DNA of 64,000 bases from the NCBI GenBank assembly GCA_039090855.1, contig CM077034.1:15731219-15795218 (forward strand). Reading direction: 5' to 3'. Every line of letters starts with the position of its first letter. Positions within the stretch are counted from its first letter, which is position 1. This document shows, in pieces, positions 34,601 to 48,666 of this stretch. This DNA is from Macrothele yani (lineage: Eukaryota; Arthropoda; Arachnida; Araneae; Macrothelidae). The translations under genes were made by a program, and so were the position numbers. The notes under the pieces are model-generated. The model did not search any database and was not told the DNA's origin. It saw only the letters and a program-made list of their open reading frames with translations.

Positions 34601-37600
34601 ACATCTGATCTGATCTGATCTACTAGAGCATTGAATGGGCACGTTAAGCCTTCTGACCCCCGGTAGTAAATAAGGGCGTCTTCTACCTCGCTTCCGTGTC
34701 ACTTTATTATCGGGCACTCTAGCCCAAATCTCCTAGCTTCCTATTTCTAAGGGTTGTTTAAGACCTGGGGTCAGACACTCCCTTCCTAAAATCCTCTACA
34801 TATGATCTGATCTGATCTACTGGAGCATTGAATGGGCACGTTTAGCCTTCTGACCCCCGGTAGTAAATAAGGGCGTCTTCTACCTCGCTTCCGTGTCACT
34901 TTCCTATCGGGCACTCTAGCCCAAATCTCCTAGCTTCCTATTTCTAAGGGTTGTTTAAGACCTGGGGTCAGACACCCCCTTCCTAAAATCCTCTACATAT
35001 GATCAGATCTGATCTACTAGAGCATTGAATGGACACGTTAAGCCTTCTGACCCCCGGTAGTAAATAAGGGCGTCTTCTACCTCGCTTCCGTGTCACTTTC
35101 CTATCGGGCACTCTAGCCCAAATCTCATAGCTTCCTATTTCTAAGGGTTGTTTAAGACCTGGGGTCAGACACTCCCTTCCTAAAATCCTCTACATATGAT
35201 CTGATCTGATCTACTAGAGCATTGAATGGGCACGTTCAGCCTTCTGACCCCCGGTAGTAAATAAGGGCGCCTTCTACCTCGCTTCCGTGTCACTTTCCTA
35301 TCGGGCACTCTAGCCCAAAACTCCTAGCTTCCTATTTCTAAGGGTTGTTTAAGACCTGGGGTCAGACACCCCCTTCCTAAAATCCTCTACATATGATCAG
35401 ATCTGATCTACTAGAGCATTGAATGGGCACGTTAAGCCTTCTGACCCCCGGTAGTAAATAAGGGCGCCTTCTACCTCGCTTCCGTGTCACTTTCCTATCG
35501 GGCACTCTAGCCCAAATCTCATAGCTTCCTATTTCTAAGGGTTGTTTAAGACCTGGGGTCAGACACCTTCCTAAAATCCTCTACATATGATCAGATCTGA
35601 TCTACTAGAGCATTGAATGGGCACGTTCAGCCTTCTGACCCCCGGTAGTAAATAAGGGCGCCTTCTACCTCGCTTCCGTGTCACTTTCCTATCGGGCACT
35701 CTAGCCCAAAACTCCTAGCTTCCTATTTCTAAGGGTTGTTTAAGACCTGGGGTCAGACACCCCCCTTCCTAAAATCCTCTACATATGATCAGATCTGATC
35801 TACTAGAGCATTGAATGGGCACGTTAAGCCTTCTGACCCCCGGTAGTAAATAAGGGCGCCTTCTACCTCGCTTCCGTGTCACTTTCCTATCGGGCACTCT
35901 AGCCCAAAACTCTTAGCTTCCTATTTCCAAGGGTTGTTTAAGACCTGGGGTCAGACACCCCCTTCCTAAAATCCTCTACATATGATCAAATCTGATCTAC
36001 TAGAGCATTGAATGGGCACGTTAAGCCTTCTGACCCCCGGTAGTAAATAAGGGCGCCTTCTACCTCGCTTCCGTGTCACTTTCCTATCGGGCACTCTAGC
36101 CCAAAACTCCTAGCTTCCTATTTCTAAGGGTTGTTTAAGACCTGGGGTCAGACACCCCCTTCCTAAAATCCTCTACATATGATCAGATCTGATCTACTAG
36201 AGCATTGAATGGGCACGTTAAGCCTTCTGACCCCCGGTAGTAAATAAGGGCGTCTTCTACCTCAAGCTTCCGTGTCACTTTCCTATCGGGCACTCTAGCC
36301 CAAAACTCCTAGCTTCCTATTTCTAAGGGTTGTTTAAGACCTGGGGTCAGACACCCCCTTCCTAAAATCCTCTACATATGATCAGATCTGATCTACTGGA
36401 GCATTGAATGGGCACGTTAAGCCTTCTGACCCCCGGTAGTAAATAAGGGCGTCTTCTACCTCGCTTCCGTGTCACTTTCCTATCGGGCACTCTAGCCCAA
36501 AACTCCTAGCTTCCTATTTTAAGGGGTTGTTTAAGACCTGGGGTCAGACACCCCCTTCCTAAAATCCTCTACATATGATCAGATCTGATCTACTAGAGCA
36601 TTGAATGGGCACGTTAAGCCTTCTGACCCCCGGTAGTAAATAAGGGCGCCTTCTACCTCGCTTCCGTGTCACTTTCCTATCGGGCACTCTAGCCCAAAAC
36701 TCCTAGCTTCCTATTTCTAAGGGTTGTTTAAGACCTGGGGTCAGACACCCCTTCCTAAAATCCTCTACATATGATCAGATCTGATCTACTAGAGCATTGA
36801 ATGGGCACGTTAAGCCTTCTGACCCCCGGTAGTAAATAAGGGCGCCTTCTACCTCGCTTCCGTGTCACTTTCCTATCGGGCACTCTAGCCCAAAACTCCT
36901 AGCTTCCTATTTCTAAGGGTTGTTTAAGACCTGGGGTCAGACACTCCCTTCCTAAAATCCTCTACATATGATCTGATCTGATCTACTAGAGCATTGAATG
37001 GGCACGTTAAGCCTTCTGACCCCCGGTAGTAAATAAGGGCGCCTTCTACCTCGCTTCCGTGTCACTTTCCTATCGGGCACTCTAGCCCAAAACTCCTAGC
37101 TTCCTATTTCTAAGGGTTGTTTAAGACCTGGGGTCAGACACCCCCTTCCTAAAATCCTCTACATATGTTCTGATCTGATCTACTAGAGCATTGAATGGGC
37201 ACGTTAAGCCTTCTGACCCCCGGTAGTAAATAAGGGCGTCTTCTACCTCGCTTCCGTGTCACTTTCCTATCGGGCACTCTAGCCCAAAACTCCTAGCTTC
37301 CTATTTCTAAGGGTTGTTTAAGACCTGGGGTCAGACACCCCTTCCTAAAATCCTCTACATATGATCTGATCTGATCTACTAGGAGCATTGAATGGGCACG
37401 TTAAGCCTTCTGACCCCCGGTAGTAAATAAGGGCGCCTTCCACCTCGCTTCCGTGTCACTTTCCTATCGGGCACTCTAGCCCAAATCTCCCAGCTTCCTA
37501 TTTCTAAGGGTTGTTTAAGACTTGGGGTCAGACACCCCCCTTCCTAAAATCCTCTACATATGATCAGATCTGATCTACTAGAGCATTGAATGGGCACGTT

Positions 37601-40259
37601 AAGCCTTCTGACCCCCGGTAGTAAATAAGGGCGCCTTCTACCTCGCTTCCGTGTCACTTTCCTATCGGGCACTCTAGCCCAAAACTCCTAGCTTCCTATT
37701 TCTAAGGGTTGTTTTAGACCTGGGGTCAGACACCCCCTTCCTAAAAATCCTCTACATATGATCAGATCTGATCTACTAGAGCATTGAATGGGCACGTTAA
37801 GCCTTCTGACCCCCGGTAGTAAATAAGGGCGCCTTCTACCTCGCTTCCGTGTCACTTTCCTATCGGGCACTCTAGCCCAAAACTCCTAGCTTCCTATTTC
37901 TAAGGGTTGTTTAAGACCTGGGGTCAGACACCCCCTTCCTAAAATCCTCTACATATGATCAGATCTGATCTACTAGAGCATTGAATGGGCACGTTAAGCC
38001 TTCTGACCCCCGGTAGTAAATAAGGGCGCCTTCTACCTCGCTTCCGTGTCACTTTCCTATCGGGCACTCTAGCCCAAAACTCCTAGCTTCCTATTTCTAA
38101 GGGTTGTTTAAGACCTGGGGTCAGACACCCCCTTCCTAAAATCCTCTACATATGATCAGATCTGATCTACTAGAGCATTGAATGGGCACGTTAAGCCTTC
38201 TGACCCCCGGTAGTAAATAAGGGCGCCTTCTACCTCGCTTCCGTGTCACTTTCCTATCGGGCACTCTAGCCCAAAACTCCTAGCTTCCTATTTCTAAGGG
38301 TTGTTTAAGACCTGGGGTCAGACACCCCCTTCCTAAAATCCTCTACATATGATCAGATCTGATCTACTAGAGCATTGAATGGGCACGTTAAGCCTTCTGA
38401 CCCCCGGTAGTAAATAAGGGCGCCTTCTACCTCGCTTCCGTGTCACTTTCCTATCGGGCACTCTAGCCCAAAACTCCTAGCTTCCTATTTCTAAGGGTTG
38501 TTTAAGACCTGGGGTCAGACACCCCCTTCCTAAAATCCTCTACATATGATCAGATCTGATCTACTAGAGCATTGAATGGACACGTTAAGCCTTCTGACCC
38601 CCGGTAGTAAATAAGGGCGTCTTCTACTCCTCGCTTCCGTGTCACTTTCCTATCGGGCACTCTAGCCCAAATCTCCTAGCTTCCTATTTCTAAGGGTTGT
38701 TTAAGACCTGGGGTCAGACACTCCCTTCCTAAAATCCTCTACATATGATCAGATCTGATCTACTAGAGCATTGAATGGACACGTTAAGCCTTCTGACCCC
38801 CGGTAGTAAATAAGGGCGTCTTCTACCTCGCTTCCGTGTCACTTTCCTATCGGGCACTCTAGCCCAAATCTCCTAGCTTCCTATTTCTAAGGGTTGTTTA
38901 AGACCTGGGGTCAGACACTCCCTTCCTAAAATCCTCTACATATGATCAGATCTGATCTACTAGAGCATTGAATGGACACGTTAAGCCTTCTGACCCCCGG
39001 TAGTAAATAAGGGCGTCTTCTACCTCGCTTCCGTGTCACTTTCCTATCGGGCACTCTAGCCCAAATCTCCTAGCTTCCTATTTCTAAGGGTTGTTTAAGA
39101 CCTGGGGTCAGACACTCCCTTCCTAAAATCCTCTACGTATGATCTGATCTGATCTACTAGAGCATTGAATGGGCACGTTAAGCCTTCTGACCCCCGGTAG
39201 TAAATAAGGGCGCCTTCTACCTCGCTTCCGTGTCACTTTCCTATCGGGCACTCTAGCCCAAAACTCCTAGCTTCCTATTTCTAAGGGTTGTTTAAGACCT
39301 GGGGTCAGACACCCCTTCCTAAAATCCTCTACATATGATCAGATCTGATCTACTAGAGCATTGAATGGGCACGTTAAGCCTTCTGACCCCCGGTAGTAAA
39401 TAAGGGCGCCTTCTACCTCGCTTCCGTGTCACTTTCCTATCGGGCACTCTAGCCCAAAACTCCTAGCTTCCTATTTCTAAGGGTTGTTTAAGACCTGGGG
39501 TCAGACACCCTTCCTAAAATCCTCTACATATGATCAGATCTGATCTACTAGAGCATTGAATGGGCACGTTAAGCCTTCTGACCCCCGGTAGTAAATAAGG
39601 GCGTCTTCTACCTCGCTTCCGTGTCACTTTCCTATCGGGCACTCTAGCCCAAAAACTCCTAGCTTCCTATTTCTAAGGGTTGTTTAAGACCTGGGGTCAG
39701 ACACTCCCTTCCTAAAATCCTCTACATATGATCAGATCTGATCTACTAGACCATTGAATGGACACGTTAAGCCTTCTGACCCCCGGTAGTAAATAAGGGC
39801 GTCTTCTACCTCGCTTCCGTGTCACTTTCCTATCGGGCACTCTAGCCCAAAAACTCCTAGCTTCCTATTTCTAAGGGTTGTTTAAGACCTGGGGTCAGAC
39901 ACTCCCTTCCTAAAATCCTCTACATATGATCAGATCTGATCTACTAGAGCATTGAATGGACACGTTAAGCCTTCTGACCCCCGGTAGTAAATAAGGGCGT
40001 CTTCTACCTCGCTTCCGTGTCACTTTCCTATCGGGCACTCTAGCCCAAATCTCCTAGCTTCCTATTTCTAAGGGTTGTTTAAGACCTGGGGTCAGACACT
40101 CCCTTCCTAAAATCCTCTACATATGATCTGATCTGATCTACTAGAGCATTGAATGGGCACGTTAAGCCTTCTGACCCCCGGTAGTAAATAAGGGCGCCTT
40201 CTACCTCGCTTCCGTGTCACTTTCCTATCGGGCACTCTAGCCCAAAACTCCTAGCTTCC
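31641..40259 (+). repeat. 197-bp satellite, ~44 units, derived from a SINE body
   Basis: Monomer period 197 bp (ATTGAATGGGCACG-type marker at 31874, 32071, 32268 and 32465). The first unit (31641-31870) is diverged and directly follows the tRNA-like head. Each unit has a palindrome, GATCAGATCTGATC in one version and a GATCTGATCTGATC variant in the other. Subfamily blocks are visible: units with GTCTTC and AAATCTCC dominate at the left, and GCCTTC with AAAACTCC at about 35.2-38.6 kb. The array runs into an assembly gap, so its true length is unknown. No genes. Confidence 0.95.
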
Positions 40260-40359
40260 NNNNNNNNNNNNNNNNNNNNNNNNNNNNNNNNNNNNNNNNN
40301 NNNNNNNNNNNNNNNNNNNNNNNNNNNNNNNNNNNNNNNNNNNNNNNNNNNNNNNNNNN
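40260..40359. other. Assembly gap (100 N)
   Basis: Exactly 100 N between two unrelated satellites. A round 100 usually means unknown gap size. The junction between the 197-bp satellite and the AG satellite is not observed. Confidence 0.99.
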
Positions 40360-40365
40360 AGAAAG

Positions 40366-40417
<52 letters not shown>

Positions 40418-40629
40418 GACACACGAACACTACCGCAAAGACAAAACGATTATCTCAAAGAAGTATTTGCTTTAAGCTTAAGAAAAAGACCATAATACGG
40501 ACTGAAAGTTCAGAGAGAGAGAGAGAGAGAGAGAGGAAGACACACGAACACTACCGTAAAGACAAAACGATTATCTCAAAGAAGTATTTGCTTTAAGCTT
40601 AAGAAAAAGACCATAATACGGACTGAAAG

Positions 40630-40691
<62 letters not shown>

Positions 40692-40781
40692 GACACACGA
40701 ACACTACCGCAAAGACAAAACGATTATCTCAAAGAAGTATTTGCTTTAAGCTTAAGAAAAGACCATAATACGGACAGAAAG

Positions 40782-40830
<49 letters not shown>

Positions 40831-40916
40831 ACGAACACTACCGCAAAGACAAAACAATTATCTCAAAGAAGTATTTGCTTTAAGCTTAAGAAAAAGACCA
40901 TAATACGGACAGAAAG

Positions 40917-40964
<48 letters not shown>

Positions 40965-41519
40965 GACACACGAACACTACCGCAAAGACAAAACGATTAT
41001 CTCAAAGAAGTATTTGCTTTAAGCTTAAGAAAAAGACCATAATACGGACTGAAAGTTCAGAGAGAGAGAGAGAGAGAGGAAGACACACGAACACTACCGT
41101 AAAGACAAAACGATTATCTCAAAGAAGTATTTGCTTTAAGCTTAAGAAAAAGACCATAATACGGACTGAAAGTTCAGAGAGAGAGAGAGAGGAAGACACA
41201 CGAACACTACCGCAAAGACAAAACGATTATCTCAAAGAAGTATTTGCTTTAAGCTTAAGAAAAAGATCATAATACGGACTGAAAGTTCAGAGAGAGAGAG
41301 AGAGAGAGGAAGACACACGAACACTACCGCAAAGACAAAACGATTATCTCAAAGAAGTATTTGCTTTAAGCTTAAGAAAAAGACCATAATACGGACTGAA
41401 AGTTCAGAGAGAGAGAGAGAGAGAGGAAGACACACGAACACTACCGCAAAGACAAAACGATTATCTCAAAGAAGTATTTGCTTTAAGCTTAAGAAAAAGA
41501 CCATAATACGGACTGAAAG

Positions 41520-41569
<50 letters not shown>

Positions 41570-42013
41570 GACACACGAACACTACCGCAAAGACAAAACG
41601 ATTATCTCAAAGAAGTATTTGCTTTAAGCTTAAGAAAAAGATCATAATACGGACTGAAAGTTCAGAGAGAGAGAGAGAGAGAGGAAGACACACGAACACT
41701 ACCGTAAAGACAAAACGATTATCTCAAAGAAGTATTTGCTTTAAGCTTAAGAAAAAGATCATAATACGGACTGAAAGTTCAGAGAGAGAGAGAGAGAGAG
41801 GAAGACACACGAACACTACCGCAAAGACAAAACGATTATCTCAAAGAAGTATTTGCTTTAAGCTTAAGAAAAAGATCATAATACGGACTGAAAGTTCAGA
41901 GAGAGAGAGAGAGAGAGAGGAAGACACACGAACACTACCGCAAAGACAAAACGATTATCTCAAAGAAGTATTTGCTTTAAGCTTAAGAAAAAGACCATAA
42001 TACGGACTGAAAG

Positions 42014-42063
<50 letters not shown>

Positions 42064-42271
42064 GACACACGAACACTACCGCAAAGACAAAACGATTATC
42101 TCAAAGAAGTATTTGCTTTAAGCTTAAGAAAAAGATCATAATACGGACTGAAAGTTCAGAGAGAGAGAGAGAGAGAGGAAGACACACGAACACTACCGTA
42201 AAGACAAAACGATTATCTCAAAGAAGTATTTGCTTTAAGCTTAAGAAAAAGACCATAATACGGACTGAAAG

Positions 42272-42317
<46 letters not shown>

Positions 42318-43237
42318 GACACACAAACACTACCGCAAAGACAAAACGATTATCTCAAAGAAGTATTTGCTTTAAGCTTAAGAAAAAGATCATAATACGG
42401 ACTGAAAGTTCAGAGAGAGAGAGAGAGAGAGGAAGACACACGAACACTACCGCAAAGACAAAACGATTATCTCAAAGAAGTATTTGCTTTAAGCTTAAGA
42501 AAAAGATCATAATACGGACTGAAAGTTCAGAGAGAGAGAGAGAGAGAGGAAGACACACGAACACTACCGTAAAGACAAAACAATTATCTCAAAGAAGTAT
42601 TTGCTTTAAGCTTAAGAAAAAGATCATAATACGGACTGAAAGTTCAGAGAGAGAGAGAGAGGGAGGAAGACACACGAACACTACCGTAAAGACAAAACAA
42701 TTATCTCAAAGAAGTATTTGCTTTAAGCTTAAGAAAAAGACCATAATACGGACTGAAAGTTCAGAGAGAGAGAGAGAGAGAGAGGAAGACACACGAACAC
42801 TACCGTAAAGACAAAACGATTATCTCAAAGAAGTATTTGCTTTAAGCTTAAGAAAAGATCATAATACGGACTGAAAGTTCAGAGAGAGAGAGAGAGAGAG
42901 GGAGGAAGACACACGAACACTACCGTAAAGACAAAACAATTATCTCAAAGAAGTATTTGCTTTAAGCTTAAGAAAAAGACCATAATACGGACTGAAAGTT
43001 CAGAGAGAGAGAGAGAGGGAGGAAGACACACGAACACTACCGTAAAGACAAAACAATTATCTCAAAGAAGTATTTGCTTTAAGCTTAAGAAAAAGACCAT
43101 AATACGGACTGAAAGTTCAGAGAGAGAGAGAGAGAGAGAGAGGAAGACACACGAACACTACCGCAAAGACAAAACGATTATCTCAAAGAAGTATTTGCTT
43201 TAAGCTTAAGAAAAAAGACCATAATACGGACTGAAAG

Positions 43238-43287
<50 letters not shown>

Positions 43288-43731
43288 GACACACGAACAC
43301 TACCGCAAAGACAAAACGATTATCTCAAAGAAGTATTTGCTTTAAGCTTAAGAAAAAGATCATAATACGGACTGAAAGTTCAGAGAGAGAGAGAGAGAGA
43401 GGAAGACACACGAACACTACCGTAAAGACAAAACGATTATCTCAAAGAAGTATTTGCTTTAAGCTTAAGAAAAAGATCATAATACGGACTGAAAGTTCAG
43501 AGAGAGAGAGAGAGAGAGGAAGACACACGAACACTACCGCAAAGACAAAACGATTATCTCAAAGAAGTATTTGCTTTAAGCTTAAGAAAAAGATCATAAT
43601 ACGGACTGAAAGTTCAGAGAGAGAGAGAGAGAGAGAGGAAGACACACGAACACTACCGCAAAGACAAAACGATTATCTCAAAGAAGTATTTGCTTTAAGC
43701 TTAAGAAAAAGACCATAATACGGACTGAAAG

Positions 43732-43779
<48 letters not shown>

Positions 43780-43987
43780 GACACACGAACACTACCGCAA
43801 AGACAAAACGATTATCTCAAAGAAGTATTTGCTTTAAGCTTAAGAAAAAGATCATAATACGGACTGAAAGTTCAGAGAGAGAGAGAGAGAGAGGAAGACA
43901 CACGAACACTACCGTAAAGACAAAACGATTATCTCAAAGAAGTATTTGCTTTAAGCTTAAGAAAAAGACCATAATACGGACTGAAAG

Positions 43988-44035
<48 letters not shown>

Positions 44036-45312
44036 GACACACAAACACTACCGCAAAAGACAAAACGATTATCTCAAAGAAGTATTTGCTTTTAAGCTTA
44101 AGAAAAAGATCATAATACGGACTGAAAGTTCAGAGAGAGAGAGAGAGAGAGGAAGACACACGAACACTACCGCAAAGACAAAACGATTATCTCAAAGAAG
44201 TATTTGCTTTAAGCTTAAGAAAAAGATCATAATACGGACTGAAAGTTCAGAGAGAGAGAGAGAGAGAGAGGAAGACACACGAACACTACCGTAAAAGACA
44301 AAACAATTATCTCAAAGAAGTATTTGCTTTAAGCTTAAGAAAAAGATCATAATACGGACTGAAAGTTCAGAGAGAGAGAGAGAGAGAGGAGGAAGACACA
44401 CGAACACTACCGTAAAGACAAAACAATTATCTCAAAGAAGTATTTGCTTTAAGCTTAAGAAAAAAGACCATAATACGGACTGAAAGTTCAGAGAGAGAGA
44501 GAGAGAGAGGAAGACACACGAACACTACCGTAAAGACAAAACGATTATCTCAAAGAAGTATTTGCTTTAAGCTTAAGAAAAGATCATAATACGGACTGAA
44601 AGTTCAGAGAGAGAGAGAGAGAGGGAGGAAGACACACGAACACTACCGTAAAGACAAAACAATTATCTCAAAGAAGTATTTGCTTTAAGCTTAAGAAAAG
44701 ACCATAATACGGACTGAAAGTTCAGAGAGAGAGAGAGAGAGAGAGGAAGACACACGAACACTACCGTAAAGACAAAACAATTATCTCAAAGAAGTATTTG
44801 CTTTAAGCTTAAGAAAAAGACCATAATACGGACTGAAAGTTCAGAGAGAGAGAGAGAGAGAGAGGAAGACACACGAACACTACCGTAAAGACAAAACGAT
44901 TATCTCAAAGAAGTATTTGCTTTAAGCTTAAGAAAAAGATCATAATACGGACTGAAAGTTCAGAGAGAGAGAGAGAGAGAGAGGAAGACACACGAACACT
45001 ACCGTAAAGACAAAACAATTATCTCAAAGAAGTATTTGCTTTAAGCTTAAGAAAAAGATCATAATACGGACTGAAAGTTCAGAGAGAGAGAGAGAGAGGG
45101 AGGAAGACACACGAACACTACCGTAAAGACAAAACAATTATCTCAAAGAAGTATTTGCTTTAAGCTTAAGAAAAAGACCATAATACGGACTGAAAGTTCA
45201 GAGAGAGAGAGAGAGAGAGGAAGACACACGAACACTACCGTAAAGACAAAACGATTATCTCAAAGAAGTATTTGCTTTAAGCTTAAGAAAAGACCATAAT
45301 ACGGACTGAAAG

Positions 45313-45349
<37 letters not shown>

Positions 45350-45788
45350 CACACGAACACTACCGTAAAGACAAAACAATTATCTCAAAGAAGTATTTGC
45401 TTTAAGCTTAAGAAAAAGACCAATACGGACTGAAAGTTCAGAGAGAGAGAGAGAGAGAGAGGAAGACACACGAACACTACCGTAAAGACAAAACAATTAT
45501 CTCAAAGAAGTATTTGCTTTAAGCTTAAGAAAAAGACCATAACACGGACTGAAAGTTCAGAGAGAGAGAGAGAGGGAAGACACACGAACACTACCGTAAA
45601 GACAAAACGATTATCTCAAAGAAGTATTTGCTTTAAGCTTAAGAAAAAGACCATAATACGGACTGAAAGTTCAGAAACAGAGAGACAGAGAGAGGAAGAC
45701 ACACGAACACTACCGTAAAGACAAAACAATTATCTCAAAGAAGTATTTGCTTTAAGCTTAAGAAAAAGACCATAATACGGACTGAAAG

Positions 45789-45824
<36 letters not shown>

Positions 45825-46605
45825 GACACACGAACACTACCGTAAAGACAAAATGATTATCTCAAAGAAGTATTTGCTTTAAGCTTAAGAAAAAGACCAT
45901 AACACGGACTGAAAGTTCAGAGAGAGAGAGAGAGGAAGACACACGAACACTACCGTAAAGACAAAACGATTATCTCAAAGAAGTATTTGCTTTAAGCTTA
46001 AGAAAAAGACCATAATTCGGACTGAAAGTTCAGTGACAGAAAGAGAGGAAGACACACGAATACTACCGTAAAGACAAAACGATTATCTCAAAGAAGTATT
46101 TGCTTTAAGCTTTAGAAAAAGACCATAATACGGACTGAAAGTTCAGAGAGAGAGAGACAGAGAGAGGAAGACACACGAACACTACCGTAAAGACAAACCG
46201 ATTATCTCAAAGAAGTATTTGCTTTAAGCTTAAGAAAAAGACCATAATACCGACTGAAAGTTCAGAGAGAGAGAAAGAGAGGAAGACACACGAACACTAC
46301 CGTAAAGACAAAACGATTATCTCAAAGAAGTATTTGCTTTAAGCTTAAGAAAAAGACCATAACACGGACTGAAAGTTCAGAGAGAGAGAGAGAGAGAGGA
46401 AGACACACGAACACTACCGTAAAGACAAAACGATTATCTCAAAGAAGTATTTGCTTTAAGCTTAAGAAAAAGACCATAATACGGACTGAAAGTTCAGAGA
46501 GAGAGAGAGGAAGACACACGAACACTACCGTAAAGACAAAACGATTATCTCAAAGAAGTATTTTCTTTAAGCTTAAGAAAAAGACCATAATACGGACTGA
46601 AAGTT

Positions 46606-46655
<50 letters not shown>

Positions 46656-46863
46656 GACACACGAACACTACCGTAAAGACGAAACGATTATCTCAAAGAA
46701 GTATTTGCTTTAAGTTTAAGAAAAAGACCATAACACGGACTGAAAGTTCAGAGAGAGAGAGAGAGGGGGAAGACACACGAACACTACCATAAAGACAAAA
46801 CGATTATCTCAAAGAAGTATTTGCTTTAAGCTTAAGAAAAAGACCATAATACGGAATGAAAGT

Positions 46864-46897
<34 letters not shown>

Positions 46898-48055
46898 AAG
46901 ACACACGAACACTACCGTAAAGACAAAACGATTATCTCAAAGAAGTATTTGCTTTAAGCTTAAGAAAAAGACCATAATACCGACTGAAAGTTCAGAGAGA
47001 GAGAAAGAGAGGAAGACACACGAACACTACCGTAAAGACAAAACGATTATCTCAAAGAAGTATTTGCTTTAAGCTTAAGGAAAAGACCATAACACGGACT
47101 GAAAGTTCAGAGAGAGAGAGAGAGAGGAAGACACACGAACACTACCGTAAGGACAAAACGATTATCTCAAAGAAGTATTTGCTTTAAGCTTAAGAAAAAG
47201 ACCATAATACGGACTGAAAGTTCAGAGAGCGAGAGAGGAAGACACACGAACACTACCGTAAAGACGAAACGATTATCTCAAAGAAGTATTTGCTTTAAGC
47301 TTAAGAAAAAGACCATAACAGGGACTGAAAGTTCAGAGAGAGAGAGAGAGAGGAAGACACACGAACACTACCGTAAAGACAAAACGATTATCTCAAAGAA
47401 GTATTTGCTTTAAGCTTAAGAAAAAGACCATAATACGGACTGAAAGTTCAGAGAGCGAGAGAGGAAGACACACGAACACTACCGTAAAGACGAAACGATT
47501 ATCTCAAAGAAGTATTTGCTTTAAGCTTAAGAAAAAGACCATAATACGGACTGAAAGTTCAGAGAGAGAGAGAGAGAGAGAGGAAGACACACGAACACTA
47601 CCGTAAAGACAAAACGATTATCTCAAAGAAGTATTTGCTTTAAGCTTAAGAAAAAGACCATAATACGGACTGAAAGTTCAGAGAGCGAGAGAGGAAGACA
47701 CACGAACACTACCGTAAAGACGAAACGATTATCTCAAAGAAGTATTTGCTTTAAGCTTAAGAAAAAGACCATAACAGGGACTGAAAGTTCAGAGAGAGAG
47801 AGAGAGAGGAAGACACACGAACACTACCGTAAAGACGAAACGATTATCTCAAAGAAGTATTTGCTTTAAGCTTAAGAAAAAGACCATAATACGGACTGAA
47901 AGTTCATAGAGAGAGAGAGAGAGGAAGACACACGAACACTACCGTAAAGACAAAACGATTATCTCAAAGAAGTATTTGCTTTAAGCTTAAGAAAAAGACC
48001 ATAATACGGACTGAAAGTTCAGTGAGAGAGAGAGAGAGAGAGTGGAAGACACACG
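40360..48055. repeat. Satellite of 97-bp core plus variable AG run, roughly 60 units
   Basis: Each unit is a 97-bp core (GAAGACACACGAACACTACC... to ...GGACTGAAAGTTC) followed by an (AG)n tract of about 10 to 56 nt, giving 110-155 bp. The core contains the palindrome TTAAGCTTAA with a HindIII site. Several multi-unit blocks with the same AG lengths recur. Toward the right end the AG tracts become shorter and interrupted and cores carry more substitutions. No gene. Confidence 0.96.
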
Positions 48056-48254
48056 AACCGTGGATTGTTGGCCACTGTTGGTTCAATTCCACAGCGGCGG
48101 CTGAAAAACAATTTTTCGGATGCTGTGTGTTTCTGGAACGTGGAAAGAGCGATGTATTTTTTTATTATTGCTTTACTTGAACTGAATTAATTGCGAGTAA
48201 AATGAAGAAATCGAAAAAGAAGAGAGAACATGAGAAAAGATGCTATAAAACTAG
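48056..48254. other. Unassigned AT-rich sequence
   Basis: Sequence between the AG satellite and the LTR-like repeat. It holds GGTTCAATTCC (B-box-like, about 48078-48088) without a convincing A box or tRNA fold. No gene called. Confidence 0.4.
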
Positions 48255-48416
48255 TGACGTGCCTGCCCAGCAGGACGCACACGACATAAAGGCAGATAGC
48301 AGTCAGAACGAACGTCCGCGTAGCTCAATTGGTAGAGTGACCTATTCCGGAATGAGAGGACCCGGGTTCGAGCCCCGGCGTGGACTAAAAATGACGGAGA
48401 AATTTACTTCGTTATA
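48255..48416 (+). repeat. Left LTR-like repeat containing a tRNA-like unit
   Basis: 162 bp beginning TGACGTGCCTGCC. The tRNA-like part sits in the middle (48314-48385), with about 59 bp before it and 31 bp after it also shared with the right repeat. Two independent insertions of a plain tRNA or SINE would therefore not explain the repeat. Confidence 0.68.
48314..48385 (+). other. tRNA-like sequence with Pol III A and B boxes inside the LTR
   Basis: 72 nt. The acceptor stem GTCCGCG/CGTGGAC pairs fully (one G-T), and D arm GCTC/GAGT and T arm CCGGG/CCCGG are intact. A box TAGCTCAATTGG (48321-48332) fits the consensus, and B box GGTTCGAGCCC (48365-48375) fits at 10 of 11. The anticodon arm does not form a normal 5-bp stem with a 7-nt loop, and ATTCCGGAAT makes a competing palindrome. 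I therefore call it tRNA-like rather than a working tRNA and assign no anticodon. Confidence 0.7.
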
Positions 48417-48417
48417 A

Positions 48418-48429
48418 TGGCGCCCGAAC
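48418..48429 (+). promoter_or_regulatory. Primer-binding site, tRNA-Lys type
   Basis: TGGCGCCCGAAC is complementary to the 3' end of metazoan tRNA-Lys(TTT), CCA included. Beyond 12 nt the match ends, which is common in Ty3/Gypsy-type elements. It lies one base downstream of the left repeat, the expected place. Confidence 0.68.
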
Positions 48430-48666
48430 TTCCCGGATGACCCAGCCATTCAAAATCTCGCAATGGTGTGATGTTCTTTCCACACCGCGAGATAGGAAAA
48501 ATCAGAGAATCCCTTCTCCAGCGCTTCGAAAAATAAATGTGTGTGACGTTGCATTCCACACACCAGATTGACTGGGAGTTCTCAGGTGCACGTTCTACAG
48601 CGGATGGCTGCCTGCAACCATTCGTGAACACGGCTGACCAGTGGGCCATGCCCCCGGCCCTCCTTC

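Noticed and set aside
31641..40259. CRISPR-like regular repeat array
   Set aside because: There are no unique spacers: the whole 197-bp unit is repeated, next to eukaryotic SINE and transposon sequence.
48056..48130. tRNA-like head for the AG satellite (GGTTCAATTCC)
   Set aside because: No A box and no fold, and the orientation would put the body on the wrong side of the head.
48314..48385. Functional tRNA gene
   Set aside because: Acceptor, D and T arms pair, but the anticodon arm does not fold normally. The sequence is embedded in a longer direct repeat whose second copy has lost the acceptor strand.
48418..48429. Retroviral insertion, because the primer-binding site equals that of Lys-primed retroviruses
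   Set aside because: The interior is only 271 bp without gag, pol or env. Many LTR retrotransposons use tRNA-Lys, and 12 nt reflect only the tRNA 3' end.
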